NCBI GenBank assembly: GCA_963969595.1
Contig: OZ018414.1
Location: 16,971,660 to 17,035,659 of the forward strand
Reading direction: 5' to 3'
DNA: 64,000 bases
Source of the DNA: Neckera pumila
Taxonomy: Eukaryota > Streptophyta > Bryopsida > Hypnales > Neckeraceae
The stretch's first letter is position 1. Each line of letters begins with the position of its first letter. Below, piece after piece: positions 38,189 through 48,940 of this stretch. Made by a program: the position numbers and the translations under genes. The notes under the pieces are model-generated. The model was not told the DNA's origin, ran no database searches, and was given only the letters and a program-made list of their open reading frames with translations.

Positions 38189-38833
38189 AAGTGAGAAGAG
38201 AAGTTATATATATACATTTGGGGGTGGTAAGAGGTAGAACAACCAATGTGGGAGAAAAAAATTAAAATTTGAAATTCCTCAAGCATTCATAGTTAAGTCA
38301 AAAACAAAGAATTGTGTTAAAAGTAGAATTTTAGACCTCATTTAGGCATAGTAGAATAACTTTTCTCAAAAAACTTTGAACAAAAAAAAGTTGGTGAATG
38401 AAGATAAGTTTCACCTCCAAAAATCCGGTTGGCATTTGAATCTCCAATAAAAAGTTATGGACAAATTTGAGAGAGGATTTTTAAACATGTTAAAGTAAAT
38501 GTCCATTCCAACCCCTCTCTCAAACTTGTCCATAACTTTTGATTAGAGATTCAAAATACCAAACAGATTTTTGGAAGTGAAACTTATCTTCATTCACCAA
38601 CTTTTTTTTGTTCAAAGTTTTTTGAGAAAAGTTATTCTACTATGCCTAAATGAGGTCTAAAATTCTACTTTTAACACAATCATTTGTTTTTGACTTAACT
38701 ATGAGTGCTTGAGGAACTTCAAATTTTAATTTATTTATCCCACATGGGTTGTTCTACCTCCTAGCACCCCATGTGTATATACAGAGTTGTCTTCTCATTT
38801 GAAAATCCAAAATAAATTATTGTTGGCAAATGT
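38165..38833. mobile_element. Large foldback element, near-complete palindrome
   Basis: About 670 bp in which the left half (38180-38480) and right half (38510-38808) are reverse complements over roughly 290 bp each. Paired landmarks are 'ggtagaacaacc'/'ggttgttctacc', 'cctcatttaggcatagtaga'/'tctactatgcctaaatgagg' and 'aaagttatggacaaatttgag'-type blocks near the centre. The same family is seen at 34290-34672. Target duplication not identified. Confidence 0.8.
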
Positions 38834-38939
38834 TTAGATTGCAATAGTGTATTACTCATTGGATTCTTTGGAGTTTTGGCAAACTATTTTTTTTTATAAA
38901 CATTTGTTGAATTGTATGTTTGGTCCTAGAGTTAACAAA

Positions 38940-40464
38940 AGAAAATGGAGCATATAATAATGTACTACCACTGTACCGAAGCTTACATTAATGCTGAAAG
39001 GATGAATTTAGTGGAAGAGGCCTCCAAAGAGGGAAAGGCAGCCTCTCTAAAGGCTATTGAATGTTACGTAGGGACCTATGAAAGATCTTGTTTAAAAACT
39101 CATAAGTAATTCAAAATGCTTCAAAACATACAAAACAACTTGTGTTACAATCAAAATCTATTTTTCTTGATCTAGAAAATGAGCAAAAAACAATCCCATC
39201 CAACTGAAGAAACCACATGAAAAGACAGACCATTCTTTAGATGCTCGCTTTTAGAGCCTCTTACCTTAGTTTATGAAATTTCGTGCAGTATGCTACCTTC
39301 AAGGCATCAACTTTGGCTACCTTGAGAGTGAGGGCATTCCAAAAAAATAGAAAAGAAAGGATTTTGCAAGGTGCCAACATATGTGTGCATACCTGAGATT
39401 TCCTTTCCAATCCTAAAAATTTCGTGGACGCCAGTGGATCCCATACTGTGGCACTAGGTGACGGAAACCGTCAGCGAAAGTCCATGTACGGATTCTGAGT
39501 GACCTCCCAACGCAGCTCACTGAGCTCAGCAATGAGCTCACTCATTCGCGCAAATGGCAGACTATGGATCTTCAGGAAGGTTGCGAAGAAGGACCTCACT
39601 TTGGGGTTCAGTACAGTAATTAATCCAAAGGCATCTCAAAACAGGACGAAAGACTATTGCTGGGGTGCCAACATATGTTATAAATTGGATGCTTTCTCTA
39701 TTTGCTTCACAGGAAAATCAGCTCGTGACGAGCATTGTGGGTGTTTCAGTTTCAAGGCATTCATTGCAGGAGAAGGTCGCTGATCGTGTTCCTGGTACTA
39801 TTTCAACATACCATCTCAGATCTTACGTTAGCTAGGGTTTGCGTTTTGAGTGCTGGTGCTGTTCTTTTGACAAATTTTGACATTTTATGCAAAGCTTGTG
39901 GCGCAGTATTAGCTTCACTACTTTAAATTAAAGCTTTACTTCGCCAGAAGCTTTGCAATGATCTGTTGGCGATGATTTATTCTCAGACCCATTGTTGGGT
40001 AGTCGTGCGTCGTTCCTCAATTTCTCATCAAGCATTTTTGCTCTGAATTTTGAGGTGCTACAATTGCTGTTCGGTGAGAGCTTGGTTAATATTCTTCTTG
40101 TTTTCTATAGTTTGCTTGGCTGTTGCTACTGTGCTTTGAGATGGTAGAAATGTTTGGTTGTTTCGGGATTCGCATTGTGAGTAGTAGACGATTTGACTCG
40201 GGAGTGAGGGAAATGGTAGAGAGGTGGTTCGTTTGCTGGACCATAATGATGTGTACTGTCTGCTAGCATTCACAAATTTTCAGATGGTGTTCTTCATTGC
40301 TTCAGTTTCTATATCATTGTCATATTCCTGATTAGTAGAGTTTAGGTGGGAAGTAGAAGGTAAAGCTATTACGTTTCCTTGTGATGACTTCCTTGTGGTT
40401 GTGACCTACAGGTTGAAGGAAGACATAATTTGGGAGCTAGCTGCTGGGCTTATTTCAATTTGCA
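38940..40464. promoter_or_regulatory. Probable upstream region of the SDR gene
   Basis: GC content rises clearly from about 39.4 kb. No ORF in this stretch has a recognisable domain. It most likely holds promoter and 5' UTR of the gene starting at 40465. No core promoter motif can be pinned down. Confidence 0.4.
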
Positions 40465-42745
40465 ATGGAGCCTTCCCAGTAAGCTGACCTCAACGAAAAA
40501 CCTTATGCTAAGGCTGATATTGTTGTCTTGGTGATGTAGTCTGAGTGAGCTTATTAGTCTGCTGCCTTTCAAATGTAGGTGAATTTGTACTTTTAGTGCA
40601 GCAGAGCGAATTATTTAGTTTACATGTCAGTATAATTCTATTCCTGAGAGTAGAAGAAACATGGGATAGAACCTGGTAACTGTTTTGAAAGAGCTAAAGG
40701 GACACTGGAAGGACGTGCACGTCGTCGACATTGGAGCATATTAGCGTTTCAAAACGCTTATTTTCCAGGCTATTTGACTACATTGCAGGATGCGTTTCGT
40801 GGTACTTACATTCTGTTAAGGATTAGTAAGGGACTCTAGGGTATTCTAACAGAAAGGCGAGAGAAAATTCCATAAATTGAGATAATTTCTTAACAACCAG
40901 TCAATTTTCTCGGAAGGTGGTGCATTCAGAAGTTCTTTACAGATTGACTTGGTGGATGCAGATGGTGGTCAAAAGAGACAGTTGCGGTGGTAACCGGTGC
41001 CAATAGGGGCATCGGCCATGAGGACGTGCGGCAGCTTGCAAGTAAAGGCATCACAGTCATCCTGGCTAGTCGTGATGAAAAGAGTGGCCGTGCTGCTATG
41101 GAAGAGCTCCACAAGAAAGGCCTGAAGACTGTGGATTACCATGCCTTGGATATTGGAGATCCTGATTCCGTGGCAGGGTTCGCCAAGTGGCTGAAGAGCA
41201 CATACGGTGGCCTTGATATTCTGGTAATCAGTTTCTCTTATGAAATTGAAAGCTCATTGCATGTTGTTGCAATTCTGAAATGGTGAAATGAGTCGTCTCA
41301 TCTAGGGACTTGTATCCCGAGATTCTTTTGTTTAGGAAATTTTCTGGAGTTTTGAGAGCCTTTTTGAAGCTTGGGTAGATGAACACTGTCTCAGTTCTGA
41401 AACTGGTGGGGTGCAGATAAACAATGCCGCTGTGGGAAATTTCAAGCCATTTACTACAGAACTTGCAATTCGGGATGTCAAGGTCAATTACGAAGGAACC
41501 AAGAATGTGACGGAGACACTGCTGCCGTTGATGAAGCACTCGGATGCAGGCGCACGGATTGTGATTCTGAGCTCGTTGCACGGGCAGCTTGTTGTAAGTA
41601 TATCAGTGAACCTCAGAATGTGTGTAAGCCTTGTGTAAGCTTTGCCAACAGAATATGAATGATATTGGTCAGCATTGACTACACCATTCATCCTTGTTAA
41701 CATATCTCGCTAAAACACATTAGATGTTTTTAATCGGAGACCTGTTTTTCCCTGGCGACTTTGTAGAATCTCTTTAATTTGAATACACGGATTCATCCTC
41801 ATAATGCATGAGACACTACACTGATTTGTCCTATAATAGTGACGGGGGGAAACTAGCGTCACCACAAAAAAGTTCTTTGGAAATTGGTACGATACAGTAA
41901 TATTGCATGCTGCATTAATCCAAACTAGTGTGACTTTCGCATATTAGTGTCCCATGCACTAGTAGTTTAAATCAGTGTACTTTACCAATTGAAAGTTTCA
42001 CTGTTTCTCTTATGTTTATATCAGTTCAGGCTGAAATATTACTGTATTGTACTAACTTCGTCGCCCAAATCAATCCTCCTTAATAGGATAATTCTTTGTA
42101 GTGGTGCATCATAGGTAAGAGAGTATATAGGTTTTGAGCAAGAAGCGGTAGCCGAAGTAACGTGTTATAGCCAGCGACACTAAATAGAGATTATACAATG
42201 TCTCGATCATTCATTTCTGTCTGTTACACCAATTACTTACATGCTGTGTTGTACACCATTTCTTTCAATTGCTGTTCCCATCCATCATTCTGATCTTTTT
42301 ATTCACTCTTCAACCCCAGTACCTCAAAGACCAAGCGTTGAGGGAGCAGCTCACGGACCTTAACAACTTCACTGAAGCCACGATTGATTCCATCGCGGAG
42401 CAATACTACGCAGCATGTAAAGCCGGTCCCAAAGAAGCTGAGAAGTTCGCGGAACTCTCGTACCAGATGTCGAAGATCCTGATCACGGCCTACTCGCGTG
42501 TCCTGGCCAAGCGCCTCGCCAGCCGACCGGAGGGAGAAAAGGTTTACGTGAACTCCGCAGACCCTGGAGTGGTGCTGACGGATGCTTATGATCCCGCGTT
42601 TGGGCCTGGTGTTCCAGTCGACCAAGGGGCTGATACTCCTGTTTGGTTGGCCCTTCGACCCAAAGGAGGACCTTCCGGGGGGTTCTTCTATCTCAGAAAG
42701 GAGAGCAGCTTTGTGGGAACGGAGTTCGCCAAAGTGAAGGTATAG
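40465..42745 (+). CDS. Short-chain dehydrogenase/reductase (carbonyl reductase / neomenthol dehydrogenase-like), 4 exons, 292 aa
   Basis: Exons: 40465-40478, 40962-41223, 41417-41593, 42320-42745. All introns are GT-AG and the joined frame is open. The first coding exon is only 14 nt (MEPS plus two bases) and gives the family's usual N-terminus, Q-WWSKETVAVVTGANRGIG. This is a classical Rossmann-fold SDR. The NADP(H)-binding TGxxxGIG is at residues 16-23, NNAA at 94-97 (just after the exon 2/3 junction), structural Asn at ~116, catalytic Ser at 144-145 and YxxxK at Tyr199/Lys203. Plant relatives reduce carbonyl groups of small molecules (menthone, salutaridine, aldehydes) with NADPH in the cytosol; the substrate here cannot be told. 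Between GIG and the next helix it reads HEDVRQLA where relatives usually have a hydrophobic residue. Length is normal for the family. Confidence 0.9.
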
Positions 42746-45382
42746 GAGGACGGCACAATCGACTCTGAAAAAACACGAAGGAATGGCATCATAATCTTAG
42801 AGGTTGATGTCACAACGTACTGTACTGTACATATACTTTGTTGTTGAGCTTGTATTGCAGGTTGAAGACTTCAGTCATTCGTATCTGACTTTCTTCTCAG
42901 TCCTCTTTGCTAGTGATCTATATCGAAGTAGAGTCTTTCTCTTACGAGTCTCTTCGTATCATCGTTTTCTAAAGAGCCCTCGGAGGATTGCTACTACTGT
43001 ATGTGGTTTGTATTGTAAAGAATTGTGAAAGAACGACCTGGTAGTTCGGGGAATTCAGAATGCCAAAAATGATACGAAACTTGGCCTGTAGGAGCCGGGC
43101 AGTTAATCGTGTTTGGCGAGTTCAATTTCGCGCGAGTGAAGGTTCAATGAGGTGAAGATAATGGTAATGTTGTGTACAAATATCTGTAATGGATTTTTCT
43201 TATCATGTGTTTCAGTCAATTGAGTTGTTTTCGTTTGATGAATTGTTGAAATGTGCGTGATTGAATGTCAATTGTAGTGATGAGCCAGGGGTCGTGTCTT
43301 TGGGAGCCATGAACCCTGTAACAGAACAGAACGGAGATCAAAACTACAAACTTTAGAGCGTACCAGATATACCTTTTGAAATTAATTCATTCCTTGCAAC
43401 TACCGCATGGATGTTCTTTGTCAAACCACACTTGTAGTATCCTCAACAAGGCGAGAAGTTCACCACAATCCAATCCAAGAGCTAAAACGTTTTGTCCTTG
43501 AAGAACATGTTGCACCATATTCTAGTCTATGATTGGAAATGGGCCAATTTCAATTATCTTTTTCTATATGGACTACAATGACTCCCCAACTACATTGAAT
43601 AATGTTAAGTCAACATATGCTATCTTACACCGTATTTCCAAACAAAACAATTAGCTACGCTCCACGAGGCTTTGTCCTTGAAACACAATTGAGCCCACTT
43701 TTCAAGAAAGGTCCTACACAAACTTCCTCATATGTAGCTTCAAAGCCTTCCCCCCTTCAGGTCAGCACCAATAATTTACGACAATTTTGCATGATTTCTA
43801 CTCACAAGGAGAACTCATTCACTTGTACACGTTTCAATCGACAGAGATAGTATTTCAATTGCGCTTGAATCAACAATGGCTAATTTACAGTACACTAATG
43901 ATGGTAAAAATACCCATCAAGAGTAATAATTTATGGCATTTTGAAAGCAAGTAGTGTGGGTAACACTAAATACCATCATTAGTGTAGTTGTGGTCCAATG
44001 CCACTTGTCATAGGTAACTCCCAGAGGTCAAAAACGACGTGCTGATGCCCTCAAAGACAAAACAACCTGCTCTTTTCAAAGCCACAATCCTCACACTTGG
44101 CGGAACATTCTGATATCTTGATGTCATAAAGATGTCGACACAAGTTGATGAAACCCAAAGAAAATCGGTCTCAATTGCCATATTTCAATTCAAGAAAAAT
44201 GAATGGAATTTGGATGAAGGAATTATGTGTGCTCTTTAGTTATCAGAAGAGAAGGTATGTTGGAGTGAAAAGTACAGAACTTTGACCCAGAAACAGTAAG
44301 ATGTTCAACTTCAAAGAATCATCTTTGTAGAGCACCAATAATGGACAAGGTCACCCATATAACAACCTGAAAGGAGAAATTCAATCAAATGGTGGAATCG
44401 CATAAAACCTCTTGTTCTGTGACTTCTCCCAAGGGCTTCCTTTGAATATGGTTTCCCACGTCTTCCTTCATAATTCATAATCATGTTTTAGGCGCTTATA
44501 ATTAGGCAGAGTTGATAATGAGTACTCATACCTTAAGAGCCCTAAAGGATGCCACCACGTCTGCTTCTGAACAACTACAGTAAGCAGCTTAAACAAAGCG
44601 GCAAGCTCAAATACAAGGATAAGGAAGAATTGTAAAATACATGCGTTTCAATTACAAGAATCGGCGGGTAAACACGGAGACAAGATTCTCCCCACTACTC
44701 AGCTTGTCTAACTGAAACAATGACTACCCTCCAATCGGGGATGTCAAAGAATTCGGCAATAGCCGTTCAACCCAACAACAGCGCACACGATGCTTTCAAC
44801 TGTGCGCTCGCTAGATGAGGTCTTTCTCTAATTACTCACCCCGGATGGATGCAACCTCATTAAAAGTGGTTTTCACGTAAAACCATTCAGTCTACAGAAG
44901 GTAGCTTCGAGAGCCTGACTGGTCCCGTTGCGGGAGAAAATTGCCAAGCTCTGTCCCAGATGATCGTCCATGCTGTCAAATCACTTGGAAACTGCACAAG
45001 TCCTGAAGCTCCAGTGATAAGAAGAGTACTTGTTCACACTCACATCTGAGGCCGCAGTGGAAGAAAAAACGACCACCTCTGAGTGACTTAGGAGAAGTGT
45101 ACAAAACAAAGGCAGGATTTGTAATCTGCACTATCCTCCTCATGCAGCTGTGATCAGCTCACCGCTCCTGCAAGTGCCGACGTGAATGTGCAAAACTTTG
45201 TCTTCTACTTCCAAAATCTTGGCACATTGTCTCCTCGGTAACTGCAAGGATCAAAATTGATTGAAGATCAGAATTGATTATTCAAAGCGTAAAATTTTCA
45301 AATAATTGAATAACGTGAACGATTCAACTTCAACCTTAACTGATGCATTAATCGTCGACATCATATTGACTCCACTCCCAGC
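42746..45382. other. Intergenic region between two convergent genes
   Basis: Holds the 3' flanks of the SDR gene (+) and the glycosyltransferase gene (-). No polyadenylation signal could be singled out. Apart from the small MITE at 43893-43984, no gene or repeat is supported. The 141-aa ORF ending at 45383 belongs to the glycosyltransferase. Confidence 0.5.
43893..43984. mobile_element. 92-bp MITE with CACTAATGATGGTA termini
   Basis: Perfect 14-bp terminal inverted repeats (CACTAATGATGGTA and TACCATCATTAGTG). The bases just outside are TA on both sides. The ends look CACTA-like, but a TA duplication would instead point to Tc1/mariner. Confidence 0.75.
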
Positions 45383-47498
45383 TCAAAAATCTTGAAAATA
45401 AATTAGGTGTAAGCGATTCAACAGAACAGAACCTGGATCACAACAAACACCGCTTACCGAGAAAAATTTGTCGGAAACTCTTTCGCTAACAACTCGAATG
45501 CTCTGCACTCTCGATGGAGCAAATCCCCTGGACCAGCAGTAGTTCTTCGCCTTCTCCTCGTCAACGCTCGAAAGTCGCCTGTACACACTAACCACTCGCG
45601 AACTGCTCACATCAGGCTGCATCTCCTCCATGTAAAACAAGTAAGGCCGATTGCACACTGACGAGGCACTTGCTCTCGTGTCGAAGGCGAACTCAAGAGG
45701 CTTTTTGTCTCTGTTCCATGCTGTAAAAGTGGTCTCCACCCGAGTCAACAACCGCGGAAGAATGATTTCTGGGAACACCTGCACAAACAAGTGCGCTCCC
45801 ACAATCAAAAATCGTCACAACAAAACGTAAGGGCCAAAAGCGACGTCCACTTCAGCTTCTCAGCCAGCACGCACGCCACTCAAGATGGGACACTTTCATG
45901 GACCAGTTCCACACTGGGACCACAATACCCTCCAATCCTATTCCCTCGCCCGTATCCCACAATGCTCGTAATTAACATCTGCAATGAACCAGCGATACCA
46001 CACTCAGACAACGACGACCTCCACTTTTTGCAATCCAAACGTACCTGGATCACGTAACCTGTGGAAATCGAGAAAGAAAGGCTGCGCTTCTTGTCATAAG
46101 CAATCGATTGCTGCAAGAAGCTCCCAGGTTCCGTGCGCATGGCTTTCGTCAGCAGTCGCAGTCCTTCCAGGTGTGACATTTGGGGAAACACAGGATCCAA
46201 CAGCTCCAAGTGATGCATGGACATGAACGGGGTCACGGGGTGAGACGCAAGCAGACCGTGGGCGTCGCCGAAAACATCAAACTGCGCACAAAAACAACAA
46301 AACGAAACAAGGTCAAATTGCTGATGCGGAAGTACCAATACACAATTCGAAAGTTCCGATAGTTTACGGCACCTCCTTGCAACTCCTCGCCCCAAGTCGG
46401 TAAGATTGCTCTAATCCAGACACATGACACAGACTCATTGGCCCAGCTCCAGGCACCACAGCACATAAAGATCAAATTAACTCGTGACTAATTCATAAAA
46501 ATCCCACAGGTCGCAAGCAATGCAATGCTACCCAAGATATTTCGACACAGCTAGACGACAGTCCATTTCTACAAAGCAAACTCACCGACTGCAACGATTC
46601 CCCAAAACTCTGCAACTACGTCAAAGCATCTCACCTGGTGAAATCCACCTTCTCTTGTCAAAGGAACGCCAAGCTCCGTGATGCAAGCATGGAGACGATC
46701 GTCACTACCGAAGAGAGAGGGGTAACGCTCAAGACACTCGTCCTGCATAGCCGCAAGGGCCTTCGCCAAAGGATAACTGATTGCAAAACCGCCGCCACCG
46801 TAAGCCATGCTATGACTGAAGTGATCGTTCTGCCGGTGACTCTCCGAGTTGCTACCGATATACCACATCTCAGACGGGTCGTACTTGCTCAAAACGCGAA
46901 CCAGATTGTCCGTGTTGAACAAAGTGTCGTCGTCACCCATCACGAACCAACGCACGTTCGGCAGGCCCAGACGAAAGGTCTCACAAACGATACGGGACAG
47001 ACGAATTCCCGAAGGATGGCCCAGGGGATGAGTGTAAGAGAACGTACTCGTGTCTTCGGACACGTGCACCGGCGGTACATTCTCTCCGTCTCGGATCTTC
47101 ACAGCTTCTTCCAGCCACACGAAGCCCCGCATATCCTCGCGACGCCACCAAAGCTTGATGAACTCTTTCCGCCTGTCCCATAATTGCGCCGCGCCTGCTA
47201 TGCCGAACACAATATGGTTGATGTTCAGACCATTGTTCGGCTGGATGGGGTGCAAGTACGAGGGCGCCGAGAAAACAGCTTCGTTCGAGAGACCCCCGCT
47301 GGTGGAAGGCGGTGACCAGAAAAAGGAAGGGGGTGCTAAATTACTGTGGCTGTCGGCAATGCAGGGGGACCTGTGCGACGAGAACACCAGAGAGAGCCAA
47401 ACCGTGGTGGCGATTCCTAAAAAAACAGCGAGCAAAAGGAGGGTGCTCCAAAACGCTTTCCGTCCCGACCCCCTTGGTAATTGATTCCTCGTAAACAT
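45383..47498 (-). CDS. DUF604 / fringe-related glycosyltransferase (GT31-like), 3 exons, ~498 aa
   Basis: Exons on the minus strand: 47498-46635 (288 aa), 46281-46045 (79 aa), 45778-45383 (131 aa plus stop). Both introns are GT-AG in phase 0. It is a type II membrane protein typical of the Golgi: a short basic N-terminus and one transmembrane segment at residues ~16-39. The catalytic domain carries the metal/nucleotide-sugar motif DDD at 189-191 (VMGDDDTLF), a GGGG loop at 234-237 and SDDRLHAC at 265-272. Exon 2 continues the conserved FDVFGDAHGLLASHP stretch. The C-terminal part holds several Cys (SVCNRPY, NYCWSRG, GVCCDPGS), usual for DUF604 proteins. Donor sugar and acceptor are unknown for most plant members. 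Length matches the family. It is convergent with the SDR gene. Confidence 0.92.
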
Positions 47499-48940
47499 GT
47501 TGCTCGCGGGGCTGTACCATAAAATTGCAAATCACCTTATAAAATGCGCGCAGCAATATTCGCTTTTCCTGGGTTCGAACAAGTAGTCAAAGCTGATTCA
47601 CCGTCAGCGCGGGCAACTCCACCTATTGAACTGCCAAAACCTCTACACCTGCTTCCGATTGCCTCCTGACAAAAAATAGTCAGAACCCTAAACTACAAAG
47701 TCACACCTTGATTCCTCTGGACGATGCAGTCGATCAAACAGCAGCTCGGCACTCCTTCCCCGCAGTAGAAGTTGCAAAACTTTCAGTGCAATAGTACAGC
47801 AAAAGCATTCCCGGTCTAAAACCTGTTTCGTTCTTCGAGTTTAGAAATCCCTCTCGATAGCGGAATCCCTGCCTCGCATTTCCAGGAACTAGAACAGCGG
47901 CAATATTGCCGTCAATCAGAGAACTCACTCAGAAACGAAAGCTTCTGGACTAACACGAATGCACGCCAATCACAAATACTCAAGATATTCAAAATCCTGT
48001 TCAGCAGACGTAGAAACCAAGGCACCTAAAAGTCACTTACAAATTCACTCCAACCTTCTCGCGCTTCCGCAATCTCAACCTCAAAAATCTAAAAATGATA
48101 AGCAACATCCGGCTACCATGCATTGTTTCCATCCAGCGTCAAGACTGCGACGAGTTGCCAATCGCTCTCTCCAACGACGTAATCCCCGCGACTTCCACCA
48201 CACCGTGTAGTCACCCGTGTTGACAAAAGAAACAATCGTCCGGTCCTGTTGCACCCCCGCCCCCTTCCCACTCCCCTACTAACTTACGACCGAGTTCTAA
48301 AAAAAGAAAATGAAAAAGAAAATGATAAAGGAAATGAACTGTCCAGCTCCGCACAACCCACGCTCTTCCTCATTGCATGCGGTCCTTCCTTGCCCAGTAA
48401 TAATAAGAAACGGACGGTTCCGTTTTGGCTGTCAAAATCCAGGCCATTTGAAGTTCAGCACATGCTGGCTGGTGGGAATTCCTTGGGAATCGTTCCCGCA
48501 CAGATTCTTCGCGTCTTCCAGTCCAAGCGAACTGCCGGGCCTCGTGCGCCAGGGAAGGAACTCTTTTTTCTCAAGGAAACGTCCAGGTCAAGGACGTCCG
48601 CTACCGATCAGCAGTACAGTAGCTCTAGCGAAACCGCGTGGACTCGATGCACAGATGGAGAACTCAACACGCAACAGAAGGAAAGCACTGCAGTCTCGTC
48701 AACGCATTCTACGTCGGAGCGTTGAATCCAAAGGAGGTTTGGCTTCGTGGAAACGGGACGGAGAGAAGCGAGGATTCGGGGGAGGTTTAGGGTTTTGCTA
48801 CTTCGGAGCTCCGACTTCCTGCGGTGTGGGCGTTGGTTTCGGCGTCAGTAACGTTGCCGCGGACTGACGGTGCTGGTCATCGACGCGCGTTGCCGTCTGT
48901 CGTTGTTATCGTCGACTCCGACGATGACAGCCCCTTTTAC
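47499..48940 (-). promoter_or_regulatory. Probable promoter/5' UTR of the glycosyltransferase gene
   Basis: GC-rich single-copy-looking DNA upstream of the minus-strand gene. Plus-strand ORFs at 48249-48867 overlap each other in two frames and show no domain, so a divergent gene is possible but unsupported. At about 48.94 kb the composition changes abruptly to AT-rich. Confidence 0.4.

Noticed and set aside
45880..46395. 171-aa minus ORF as an independent gene
   Set aside because: Its central part (46045-46281) is exon 2 of the glycosyltransferase. Both ends are intron read-through.
46638..47183. 181-aa ORF on the plus strand
   Set aside because: It lies antisense to exon 1 of the DUF604 glycosyltransferase, whose minus-strand frame has clear family motifs and a transmembrane segment.
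47565..47590. 'ggttcgaac' as a tRNA T-loop
   Set aside because: No matching acceptor, D-arm or anticodon stem within 80 bp on either strand.
48249..48867. 158- and 185-aa plus ORFs
   Set aside because: They overlap in different frames with Ser/Arg-rich, domain-free translations. GC-rich 5' flank of the glycosyltransferase explains them.
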